A DNA stretch of 64,000 nucleotides, taken from the NCBI GenBank assembly GCA_032871835.1, contig CM065301.1, forward strand, positions 77,284,069-77,348,068. Reading direction: 5' to 3'. Of this stretch, positions 35,601 through 51,740 are shown in pieces; positions within the stretch are counted from its first letter, which is position 1, and each line of letters begins with the position of its first letter. Position numbers and translations under genes: made by a program. Source of the stretch: Dipteronia dyeriana (taxonomy: Eukaryota > Streptophyta > Magnoliopsida > Sapindales > Sapindaceae). A model generated the notes under the pieces. That model worked only from the letters and a program-made list of their open reading frames with translations. It had not been told where the DNA came from and did not search any database.

Positions 35601-35866
35601 CACCACAACATAGTTTTAGTGTAAAACACTAGGGTAAAATGCCTTTTTAGTCTAATTATGTGCTTTGGCATTCTTTGGTCTTTGTTAGTGAACATAAGCC
35701 ACATTCATCTTAGCCATAAATTAGCAAATTGAACTAACACACTTTTTCAGGTTAACTACATAAATGCTCATGCAACTTCGACTTTAGCTGGTGACCTGGC
35801 TGAGATAAATGCCATTAAAAAAGTTTTCAAGGACACTTCAGGCATTAAAATCAATGCCACCAAGGT

Positions 35867-35916
<50 letters not shown>

Positions 35917-36696
35917 TCTAGCAGACAAAAGAGTGATGATACTCTTTTGTCAAATCTTCTGGTTTCTTGTTCTTATAACTTGTTTTCATTACGTTTCAGT
36001 CCATGATAGGGCACTGCCTTGGTGCGGCTGGGGGTTTGGAAGCCATTGCCACTGTCAAGGCCATAAACACAGGATGGCTGCATCCTAGCATTAATCAGTT
36101 TGTAAGTGCTACTTTATATTTTGGCAATTTAAAACTCTTTATTAGCATTGAGACCTAAATATTCGTTTATTGTAAATGAAAATTCTTTTATATGTCTACA
36201 ATTGTTTTACATTATAACTTAGTTTTATGTACTTTTTTTAATAATAATCGAGTCTTATATATACATAATTGGCAGATTAGCTGAAAATTAGATACATTAA
36301 TCTATTTCGCAAATACTTTGATGTCCTCTTTTCACAGTTGGAAAAGAATAAAATTCAGATTAATATTAACGTTACTAGTTTGTTTTAGTGATCTAAATTC
36401 TTTTTCTTGGTGCATAACTGTAACGATTTTTGATAAATTATTTTCAATGAATGCAGAACCCAGAGCCTTCTGTTGACTTTGATACTGTTGCCAACACAAA
36501 GCAGCAGCATGAAGTGAATGTTGGTAAGATGCCAAAACCTTTCAACCTTAAGCCTTAAGGCACTGCCATTTTCCAATGTCTTATAAAAAATATATGATCA
36601 CTCACTTACCATTATATATACCTTTCAGCTATCTCAAACTCATTCGGGTTCGGTGGACACAACTCTGTCGTGGCGTTTTCTGCATTCAAGCCCTGA
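32601..36696 (+). CDS. KAS1: Beta-ketoacyl-ACP synthase I, plastid
   Basis: Seven exons, 32601-33065, 34798-35229, 35370-35543, 35751-35864, 36000-36101, 36457-36523 and 36629-36696, give 473 residues, the normal plant length. The first 45 or so form a Ser-rich transit peptide. The condensing-enzyme fold starts at KKRVVITGMGLVSVFGNDV. The active site is complete: Cys in STACATSNYC, His in INAHATSTLAGD, His in SMIGHCLGAAGG, and the Gly-rich end FGFGGHNS. The enzyme extends acyl-ACP with malonyl-ACP from C4 to C16 in plastid fatty-acid synthesis. Intron 3 uses a GC donor (GAG then GCAAGT at 35544), which is the only choice that keeps the frame. Intron 1 is 1.7 kb and has no recognised insertion. 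The upstream frame continues without a stop but offers no earlier ATG. Confidence 0.97.
35869..35912. repeat. CT microsatellite in KAS1 intron 4
   Basis: About 22 CT units begin four bases after the intron 4 donor (AAG then GTGCTC), so the repeat almost touches the splice site. Confidence 0.95.
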
Positions 36697-37074
36697 TCTT
36701 TTTAATCATTCATCCTGTATGAAAATTTAGTAGGAGATCACGTGTTGCTTATTGAAGATTTAGTCAGTAATATCGGTCATGGAGTTGGTTCATCATCATT
36801 CTTGAGTTGGTGCATATTTACTTTTTTGGTATTTGTAGTAGTTAGTCATGGAATAATAATGAGTTTTAACTCTTAGATTAAGGTTTGTGGACTACCTCAA
36901 ATTTTTTATTTTATTTTTTTAACATTGGACTTGTATGATGGGGTTAGGGAGCATGAAATTTTGACGGCGTAAACTTATGGCGTGGATAGAGGAATGTGCC
37001 GCAAGGCTTGCTGTGTTGTGGATCTGTTGTTACGTTATTCTGAAGAATTGACGTGTTTTTTTAAAAGGGATGCA

Positions 37075-37160
37075 TTATTGATCGGATTGGTATGGTGGTA
37101 AAGTCCCTCGTATCCATACTTATGAGGTTGTAGGTTTGAGTTTCTCTCCCTCTCCTCGGT
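37075..37160 (+). repeat. tRNA-derived SINE-like copy
   Basis: An A-box-like tggtatggtggtaaagtcc and a B-box-like ggtttgagtttctct are about 45 bp apart. The B-box part matches the second copy at 60095-60190. No tRNA fold is present. Confidence 0.4.
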
Positions 37161-37485
37161 AAACAGATGCATGGTTTACAAAATGAATGGATCAATTCCT
37201 GACTCCTGCTGTTAATGTTTAATCATTAATTGTAATAGTTGATTGTGTTAGAAGGGTATAAAAAAAATCTAAAATACCCATAAATTCAAGAAATTCCAGG
37301 CTGTGACACAAAGTCAATTGTTTATCAAGTATACTATTGATAAAACACTTGGAAACTAGAGATTCATCATCTTACTAGTTAAGAATGAGTCATATTTTAA
37401 TTAATTAAGTTATATTTGAATTAGTGATAATTAATTAATTGAAGTCTGACACAACAAATACCTTATAAAGTATAATAGATGTGCA

Positions 37486-37650
37486 GGTAGGGTTGGGAAC
37501 GATCCGGTTTGATCCTGTTTCGATTAGAATCGAACTGAACTAAAAATTTTGATATTTTGAAAATAAAATCAATTTAGACCATTCTTTTTTTCGGATCAGA
37601 CCAAATCAAATTATATTTATTCGGTTCGGTCCGCGGTTTGTGATTTGAAA
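37486..37650. repeat. hAT-type MITE-like patch
   Basis: It begins caggtagggttgggaacg and has paired cggtttgatcc and attcggttcggtcc stretches. The right end is lost. Confidence 0.35.
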
Positions 37651-40249
37651 TTCAATTGCTTGATAATTTAAAACATATATAATTATATATGGCATGATCA
37701 AGTGATCAATTCATGTATAAAATATTATCTAAGCTATATAAAATAATAAAATATATTCAAATATAATATTTAAAAATCAAACAAAACCATCATATTAGAC
37801 CAAATAAAATAATACCTTATCTTCCAAAAAAAAAAAGGTAATACATGGGAAGTCAAACAATGGAGGTTTAAAGACCATTATAATGTCTAGACAGTATGTG
37901 AACATTATTCAAAATTTTGAATATAAAATTTAAAAATCCAAATAAACTAAAAACTTGTAGATTTGTTCTAATTGGAATAGAAAAACAAAAACAAAAACAA
38001 CTAATAAATAAATATTGATAAATGATGTCCTCCATATGACACTTCCATTTCCTCCATTTTTCCAAGCATTAAATATACAAAAGAAAGAAGTACAACAATT
38101 AATAAACTAAAGATGCTGTAAAAAAAATACACATATAACTTTCTAAAATATTACTAACAAGTTATCACTAATCAACTATAACTTGATCTTTCGATGCTAC
38201 AGTAGGTGCTGCTTTCATAAATTATGTATTATAATAAAATAAAAATAAACAAACAAGTGTAATTAATAATTGAACAAGTTAAAAATAAACAAGTAAAAAC
38301 GTAGATAATTTAGTAAATTACCTGAGTCGATTGTTCAATAAAATTGAGTTTGCTCGATACATGATTCATCCATGGCCTCCCCAATCAATAAAAAAAAACT
38401 ATTATATTTAAATTAAAATATAAACTAACAATAAATATACGTATATATAATACATAAAAATGTGATATATGTATAAAGTAGATGATAATATTATTTTGTT
38501 TCTTTATTATTTAATAATATAAATTAACTAATATTTTTTATTTCCATAATTCTATTGACAATGAAAATAGGAAACAAAACCGATCCATTTTAATATTTCA
38601 ATTTCCTATTATTTCATACATCATTAGCTAATCTAGTATGTATTATATATTTAATATATTTAAAAAAAAATCTTTAATACAATCTAAGTAAATATTGAAG
38701 TCTTATAGCAACTATCTATATTATTAATTTTGCTAGGTTAATTATTAATTTGATTTTAATAAATTTATTTTATTAGTTTATTATTTAAATTTTGTTCAAA
38801 ATTAATATAAATTAATTTGGTTTGACATGAATATAATAAAATTAAATTACAAGTAAGTAAATAATTGTGAATTAAATATATCAATAGTATAATGATATTT
38901 TAATTAAGGTACCAAAATTTATATTTTATAAGTCATGAACTATTAAAACATTATTTTCAGTTATACATACCATTAAGAATAAACCTAGGTTTTGCAACAA
39001 CAAAAAATACGTTATCTCATACTCTTTAATTATGTAATTGAAATAAAAATTATAAAGAAAATTAGATTGATTTTGTTATAAATAATTTTCTATATATAAA
39101 TTAGACATGTTACATTTTAATTAGTTAATGTCTGTCGGATATGGGATTTCACATTTTTTCTTATACAGGATTCCTACTGATATTATTTAAAGATTGCATG
39201 ATCTACAATATTAATTTTTATCTTGGCCCCCCTAAAACCAAAATTCTAACTTCGCCTCTGTCAAGGATACGACAAAGTTGGATATTCAGTACCATGAAGT
39301 TTCCACCAAGACAAGATATCAAAATTTTTGTTATTAGGATCTGTTGTAGGCTCCAACAAGTACCTTTCAACAACTCATTTTGCATACCATTGTCTAGTTT
39401 GTTTTCCTTTAGCTTCCTGAATGACACTATACAATCATCAGGATCAACTTCAAAAGTTATATCTTGACTAGACAGTTGAACAATATTAGAAGTTTGGGTA
39501 CCATTAGTACCATTACTGTTATAACCACTATTATTTGACCACACATTGTAGATATCATGCAACGCAACCTACAAGTTCTTGATATACTTTCCCAATTCTT
39601 CAGCCTTGGTAGGCTCATAAAAAGCAGCAAAACAAAATTGTACAAAGTCCAATTTTTATCGTGGATCAAGCACAACTGATACAATCAAATTAACTTGGTC
39701 AGCTGAACTCCAATACTTGTTGAACTTTCTTTTCATATTATTTGCCATGGTAGCCAACTCAAGATCTCCAAGACCACTTATTGAATTTAAGAGGGACAAA
39801 ATCTTACACATTTCATTGAAAGTGGAAATGGTGAGAAATGTCACCTTTTTTTTGATGAGTTGTAGTGATGTCACTGGTTGAATAAGTTAAGTTTAAAAGG
39901 CACATATTATGGTGAACTACCCATATTGTCCTTAAATAATCAATTTTTAATTCTCTTTGTACTTCCATCTCCACACTTTGATAACTGGAAGTAGTAACTT
40001 CTCTCTCTCACAAAAACTTATCTAAAAATCGATTTACAATTTTGCTGAATATGATCCAGTTTTTTTGATAATTTTACGAGCTATTGTATATTTTTGTTAC
40101 ATTGGTTCAAGTTTTTTTTGATATGTTTACGAGCTATTTTGTAATTGGTCTGAGTATTTTTTTTTAATTTGTCTAAGCTTTTTAAAATTGGTATAAGCAT
40201 TTTTAAACTGCCGCAAACAAGGTATAATCTTGGGCAAAAAAACTCAAAC

Positions 40250-42680
40250 CTCTAAGAAAAAAACTTGGGCCCTAAATAAAAAAGCTCGATTCCTTTAAAA
40301 AAAGCTCGATCCCTTTAAAAAAAAGCTTGACCCCTTTAAAAAAAGTTCGATCATGTTAAAAAAAAAAAGACTCGATCCATAACAAAAAAAGTTATATCCC
40401 TTAAAAAAAAAACTCGATTATGTTTAAAAAAAGCTCGATCCCTTACAAAAAAAGGTCGATTATGTACAAACAAAACTCGATCATGTACAAAAAAAACTTG
40501 ATCTCTTACAAAAAAATCTCGATTATGTAAAAAAAATCTCGATCCTTAACAAAAAAAGCTCGATCATGTACAAAAAAACTTGATCCCTTAAAAAAAAAGA
40601 TCGATTCCTCACAAAAATGCTCAATCCCTTACAAAAAAAACTCGATCATGTAAAAAAAAAAACTCGATCCTTAACAAAAAAAGCTCGACCCCTTACAAAA
40701 AAGCTCGATCCCTTTAAAAAAAAATCTCGATCATGTAAAAAAAACAATCGATCCTTAAAAAAAAAAAAGTTCGATCTTTAAAAAAAAAAAAACTCGATTC
40801 CTTACAAAAAAAACTTGATTATGTACAAAAAAAGATCGTCCATGTACAAAAAAACTTGATCTCTTACAAAAAAAACTCGATCATGTAAAAAAAATCTCGA
40901 TCCATAACAAAAAAAAACTCGATCATGTATAAAAAAAACTCAATCCTTAACAAAAAAACTCGATCCCTTACAAAAAAAAAGCTCGATTATGTACAAAAAA
41001 AACTCGATCATGTACAAAAAAGCTTGATCTCTTACAAAAAAACTCGATCATGTAAAAAAAACTCGATCCTTAACAAAAAAAACTCGATCATGTATAAAAA
41101 AAGCTCGATCATGTATAAAAAAAACTCGATCATGTACAAAAAAACTCGATCCCTTTAAAAAAAGCTCGATTCTTCACAAAAAAACTCGGTTCCATACAAC
41201 AAAAGCTCGATCATGTAAAAAAAAGCTCGATCCTTAACAAAAAAAGCTCGACCCCTTACAAAAAAGCTCGATCATATACAAAAAAACTTGATCCTCTTAA
41301 AGAAAAACTCGATTCATCATAAAAAAGTCGATCACTTACAAAATAAACTTGATTATGTAAAAAAAAACTCGATCCTTAACAAAAAAAAGCTCGGTCATGT
41401 ACAAAAAAGCTCGATCATATACTAAAAAGCTCGATCCCTCACAAAAAAACTCGATCTCTTACAAAAAAAACTCGATCCGTTACAAAAAAAGGTCGATTAT
41501 GTACAAACAAAGCTTGATCATGTACAACAAAACTTGATCTCTTACAAAAAAAGCTCGATCATATAAAAAAAATCTCGATCCTTAACAAAAAAAGCTCGAT
41601 CATGTATAAAAAAAACTCGATCATGTACAACAAAACTCGATCCCTTAAAAAAAAGATCAATCCCTCACAAAAATGCTCAATCCCTTACAAAAAAAAGTTC
41701 GATCATGTAAAAAAAAAAAAAACTCGATCCTTAACAAAAAAAACTCGACCCTTTACAAAAAAGCTCGATCATATACAAAAAAGCTCGATCCCTTTAACAA
41801 AAAAGCTCGATCCCTTTAAAAAAAAAAAACTCGATCCATCATAAAAAAACTCGATCACTTACAAAAAAAACTCGATTATGTAAAAAAAAAAGTTCGTTCC
41901 TTAAAAAAAAAATTCGATCCTTAACAAAAAAAACTCGATCCCTTACAAAAAAGAACTTGATTATGTACAAAAAAAGATCGACCATGTACAAAAAAACTTG
42001 ATCTCTTACAAAAAAAACTCGATCATGTAAAAAAAATCTCGATCCTTAACAAAAAAAGCTAGATCATGTATAAAAAAAGCTCGATCCTTAACAAAAAAAA
42101 CTCGATCCCTTACAAAAAAAAATCTCGATTATGTACAAAAAAAACTCGATCATGTACAAAAAAGCTTGATCTCTTACAAAAAAAACTCGATCATGTAAAA
42201 AAATCTAGATCCTTAACAAAAAAAAGCTCGATCATGTACAAAAAAACTCGATCATGTACAAAAAAGCTTGATCTTTTACAAAAAAAACTCGATCATGTAA
42301 AAAAATCTAGATCCTTAACAAAAAAAAGCTCGATCATGTACAAAAAAAGCTCGATCATATACAAAAAAACTCGATCCCTTTAAAAAAAAACTCGATTCCT
42401 CACAAAAAAACTCGATCCCTTACAAAAAAAGCTCGATCCCTTACAAAAAAGCTCGATCATATACAAAAAAACTCGATCCCCTTAAAAAAAAGCTCGATCC
42501 ATCATAAAAAAGTCGATCACTTACAAAAAAAAACTCGATTATGTAAAAAAAAACTCGATCCTTAACAAAAAAAACTCGGTCATGTACAAAAAAAACTCGA
42601 TCATATACTAAAAAGCTCGATCCCTCACAAAAAAACTTGATCTCTTACAAAAAAAACTCGATCCCTTTAACAAAAAAAAT
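40250..42680. repeat. Large minisatellite, about 20-bp unit (CTCGATC core)
   Basis: More than one hundred degenerate units such as aaaaaagctcgatcccttac, aaaaaaactcgatcatgtac and aaaaatctcgatccttaac run head to tail over 2.4 kb. The plus strand is strongly A-rich. Longer periods, in which the order of unit types recurs, can be seen (compare 40900-41150 with 42060-42390). The same core as in MULE-1 shows common origin. Confidence 0.9.
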
Positions 42681-42756
42681 TCAAAAATGTTTCAAAAGTC
42701 TCAAAAACCAAGATATTCATCTTTGTCAACACATAACAAATCAAATAAAAAAAAAG

Positions 42757-42845
42757 CTCCGGGGGCGCTGCCCCCTGCTCCCCTACGAGCTGACCGGGCA
42801 GCTCGATCACCGCGAGCTCGACCCCCAAATGCATCTGCATAGCGC
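42757..42845. repeat. GC-rich hairpin block next to the minisatellite
   Basis: GGGGGC-GCT-GCCCCC at 42761-42775 and CGAGCTG-ACCGGG-CAGCTCG at 42786-42805 are two consecutive perfect inverted repeats. The block is the most GC-rich stretch of this part of the window. Confidence 0.7.
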
Positions 42846-44221
42846 CTGAGTTTCAATGAAACTTTATCTCTCTATTTCATAACTCTCACTATACAAAAAT
42901 GAATGAAAGATTCTGATGAAACAACTATTGCGGGCATTTTTGTCCGTTCACCATAATAGATGTCTTTTAAACATAAGTTATAAAAGCAGTGATAGTGTTG
43001 AAACGTCACCTCCTAAAAGTGCTATTTATTTTTTTAGCCCTTCATTGAAATGCAGATTTGAAGTCAGACTTAAAGTAGCACTAAATTTTAAGGTCACGTC
43101 ATAAAATGTCTTCAAAAGTCTCACAAACTTCTTTGTTTTATCCCAATGTACCATATTAGGTGGTCCTTCCCTTTTCCTTCCACTTTCACTCTCATTGAAT
43201 ATGAATTATAAAGTTCATCATCATCCTCTATGTTTTCAAATGCCTTTTGAAATATCAATGCAGTTTCCAACATCAAGCAGGTTGAGTTCCACCTAATGGG
43301 AGCATCCATCACAACAACTCTCCCACAAACAATTTTCTCCAATTCCGCACATGGCTTAAATTTTTCTAGTCATGAAAGAAATAATCTAATATATTTCACG
43401 GCGTTACGAATACTAGAGATAGGCTCATCTAACTCTTTCAACCCCTCTTTCACAATCAAATTTATAATGTGTGCACAACACCTCAGATGCATAAATTCAA
43501 CTGCTAACACCATCACATCTGCTTTCCAGTTACTCATCTTTTTATTCATATATTCTATTGTCAATTTGTTCTCACTTGCATTGTCAACAGTAATTGTGCA
43601 CACTCTTTCTATTCCCCAGTCAAGTAAACAAGTTTGAATGAGCTTCCCAATTGTTTTTCCTTTATGATTAGTTATTACACAAAAACCTAAAATCTTTTTT
43701 ATGCAAAGCCCAATCCATATAAATAAAATAGGCAGTAATTACCATGTAGTTAACATTCTGTATTGAAGTCTATGTGTCTATGGTAATACTAATCCTTTGC
43801 TTACTTGCCGAAAACAAACTTTTCAACGTTGCCTTCTCATCCGCATACAGCTGAAGCACATTTCTTGTAACTGTTCTTCGAGATGGAATATCAAACCCAG
43901 GACAAGCATTCCTTGTTAATTCTCGAAACCTTTTTCCTTTCAACAAAACTGAAAGACAATTCATCTATGATTATCACCCTCATTAGTGTCTTCCTAACAA
44001 CCTTATAATTATATATTGTAGGCACTACATCAACCTGTTTTACCCTCACCACCATCTTCTACACGAGTTAAATTTTTTTGCTTTTTATCTGCTAAGGTTT
44101 TTTTATATTTGCCACAAGTATCCAAGTGTCTTTTTAAACTATAAGTACCATTTTTACTAGGAGTTGCTGCATAATCTTTCTTACAGAAGTTGCACATTGC
44201 TCGTGTCCCTCGTTTGATCAT

Positions 44222-45182
44222 AGTAAAAGATTACCACACAGCAGATCTCAAGTTTTGAATTTTTCGATCTTTGTTAGGTTCTGATTCTTTCTCCATTTGC
44301 AAACCAACAACAAGCAACAACACAAACACATGCATAATATAATTAACATATAAAACTTGTTAAGAAAAAGGGCAAAAGCAAAAGTACATTAAAAAAATAA
44401 AACGTAAAGAGAAAGACATGCAATTTACTATTACATATGGATTATCAAAATTAAAAAAACGTAAGAGCAATAAAAATAAAAATCAAATAAAGCGTCATAT
44501 AGAATTTCATAAAGTAAAAAAAAAAAAAAAATAGTTGCTAGTTGTTATTGCTATAAATCTATAATCAGAAGTCATAACAACACATTAAGATAGATTGCAT
44601 ACAAGTGCTTACAGTTAAATCATGAAGATATCACTAATTTATTTTAATATTATTAATATTTTATTATTATTACTCCATGTAAAGTTGGTGATAATTTCAT
44701 AAAAGAATGTAAATAAATTGAAATCTCTTACCTTCCCTTGTTTGGATTTTATTTGTTAATAGATGTTTTCAGTTTTCACCTTAAAAAAACAAAGGAATAA
44801 TCAAAAACCTCTTGAAAAACAAAGGCATTATTATTTTTTTAGATTTTAAACCTCTTTGAGTCTAATTAATTGTCAAAACATGACTATAGATGTCTCATCA
44901 AGTAGGCGTTCGCGGGCTATAAACTAAATAGATTGCCAATTAATTAGACTTCGAAGGGTTTAAGGCTTAAAAAAAAGTTAATGGGTAAAAATATAAATTC
45001 ACGTAAAGCTTAGGGGACCGGTGCCAATAACTCGTTTTTTTAATGTTTATTTTAGGGTTGGCAAAATGGACTGGTTCTAATGGAACCGGACCATACCCCG
45101 TATGATACAGTTCAGGTCTCATCAAGTTACCCGGATGGTGTTTGATTTATCAGACAGGTCCAGCCCAACAAGTCCCACGAAA
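44222..45182. other. Spacer between the hAT pseudogene and MCM3
   Basis: Probably the left end of the hAT element plus intergenic DNA. No clean hAT terminal repeat was recognised. A patch at 45055-45150 (tagggttggcaaaatgg) resembles the end of a MITE. Confidence 0.4.
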
Positions 45183-45224
45183 TTCCCGCCAAAACAGAGG
45201 CACCCATATCTGTTTGCCGCCAAA
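45183..45224 (+). promoter_or_regulatory. Two E2F-like sites upstream of MCM3
   Basis: TTCCCGCCAAAA at 45183-45194 and TTTGCCGCCAAA at 45213-45224 match the E2F consensus (TTTSSCGCC or its variants). They lie 110-150 bp before the ATG. E2F control of plant MCM genes at the G1/S transition is established; binding at this site is inferred. Confidence 0.7.
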
Positions 45225-45331
45225 TCTAAAAGCTAAGTTGGGAAAGCAAAAACGCCTCACTAGCTCTCTCTGTTTCTCTCTGAGTAATCTAAAAGCTCTG
45301 TTTCTCTCCATCTGAGAACCGTAAAGCAGAA

Positions 45332-50834
<5,503 letters not shown>

Positions 50835-51740
50835 TCTGTAAGAAGTGCACGAGCAAAAAGGAAAAATATAAGAAGGTTTGTAGCTCCTGTCAATCCAAAC
50901 ACTGCTTTAAATGATTCCCTTTATGTATTCAGTGGTTGGATATTTGTAGTATATCTGTAGTCATTTTGGTCCAGGATGGTGTGTAATTATATTCAATATA
51001 CTTTCTGATGTCTGTTTAAACAACTGGCAGCTACTTTTGAATACCAGGTTTATAAATTTTCCAGCAGAGCACACAATTGAAATGGATATAAATGGCCTGA
51101 ATTTGAAGTTGATGAAAGCTCATTTATGGAAGCTGGAACAGAGAATTGCAGTGATCCATTTTGCAGATAATAGATGATATTATTAGGCAGCGAGACTATG
51201 TATTTTCAATTTGTCATATATTTATATTTGCCACTCAATCCAAAATCCTATGTAGTCCATGCTTCTTAAGTGTTAAGACTCTGTAATCCTGGATTCATTG
51301 GACATAAATTCTTGTCATGATCCTGCTAGACAACAAAATGTAACATCATAAACATGACTTTTATTTATGGATTTTCATTTTTCTAATTCAATTTTATTAG
51401 GGGCAATGCAGGCACATGAACAAATTGTGCTTGTGTGCATTTCCCATTGATTATCTTTTGCTCCTTACTAAAAATAAATGCGACTGTTTTATTTACCTTT
51501 TCATTTTAACAGAATTCAATGATAATTCACTGGCCACTGATAACCTACAGTGTTGATTTGAGAGACAAAATATCAAGTGCAAAAGTAGCATAATAATAAT
51601 CATAATGATAATACTGTCAAAAAAATAAAATAAAATAATATTATATATTGAATTGACGACCGAAGTAGAGCAACGTGGCAGAGTAATGACTCGGTAATTA
51701 GAAGAAGCCAAAACGGATTTCAATTGTGGATTTGTAGTCT
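50835..51740. other. MCM3 3' region and spacer
   Basis: No gene is seen. The last 100 bp (acgtggcagagtaatgactc) belong to the promoter region of the next gene; no TATA box stands out. Confidence 0.5.

Larger units (their letters stand above)
36697..39261. other. Intergenic region with repeat remnants
   Basis: Beyond the SINE-like copy and MITE-like patch listed separately, the block is AT-rich without genes. Its right edge (about 39225-39261) has ggcccccctaaaacc and ttcgcctctg, the end of a small transposon that cuts off the hAT gene. Confidence 0.5.
39821..43040. mobile_element. Non-autonomous MULE of the MULE-1 family
   Basis: The element is flanked by the perfect 9-bp duplication TTCATTGAA (39812-39820 and 43041-43049), the size made by Mutator transposases. 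Its left end AGTGGAAATGGTGAGA is the left end of MULE-1. An inner block, TTTAAAAGGCACATATTATG on the left, recurs inverted on the right as TTTAAAAGACATCTATTATG. The outermost bases differ between the ends (AGTGG left, GGGCTAAA reversed right). It carries no transposase; nearly all of it is the CTCGATC minisatellite and a short GC-rich block. It lies inside the hAT pseudogene and is therefore younger than it. Confidence 0.85.
39262..44221 (-). pseudogene. hAT (Ac/RICESLEEPER-type) transposase, interrupted
   Basis: Minus strand, with the ATG at 44221. A BED zinc finger (CNFCKKDY ... HLDTC) is followed by GFDIPSRRTVTRNVL, then RNase-H-like parts ITIDT and TITVDNAS, CCAHIINLIVKEGL and PIRWNSTCLMLETAL. 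After the inserted element come KRKFNKYWSSADQ, VSVVLDPR, and the dimerisation part FDILSWWKLHGTEYPTLS. The family excises and inserts hAT elements with 8-bp duplications. Damage includes a stop after ITIDT where relatives have Trp, further stops and a frameshift before FDILSWW, and loss of the last residues at 39262 beside another transposon end. A 3.2-kb MULE sits at 39821-43040; joining its flanks restores the frame across Leu-His-Phe-Asn-Glu into Met-Cys-Lys-Ile-Leu. Confidence 0.85.

Noticed and set aside
40925..42849. Lys-rich frames of 60-105 codons through the minisatellite
   Set aside because: They are a by-product of the A-rich 20-bp unit, with no start context and no conserved order.
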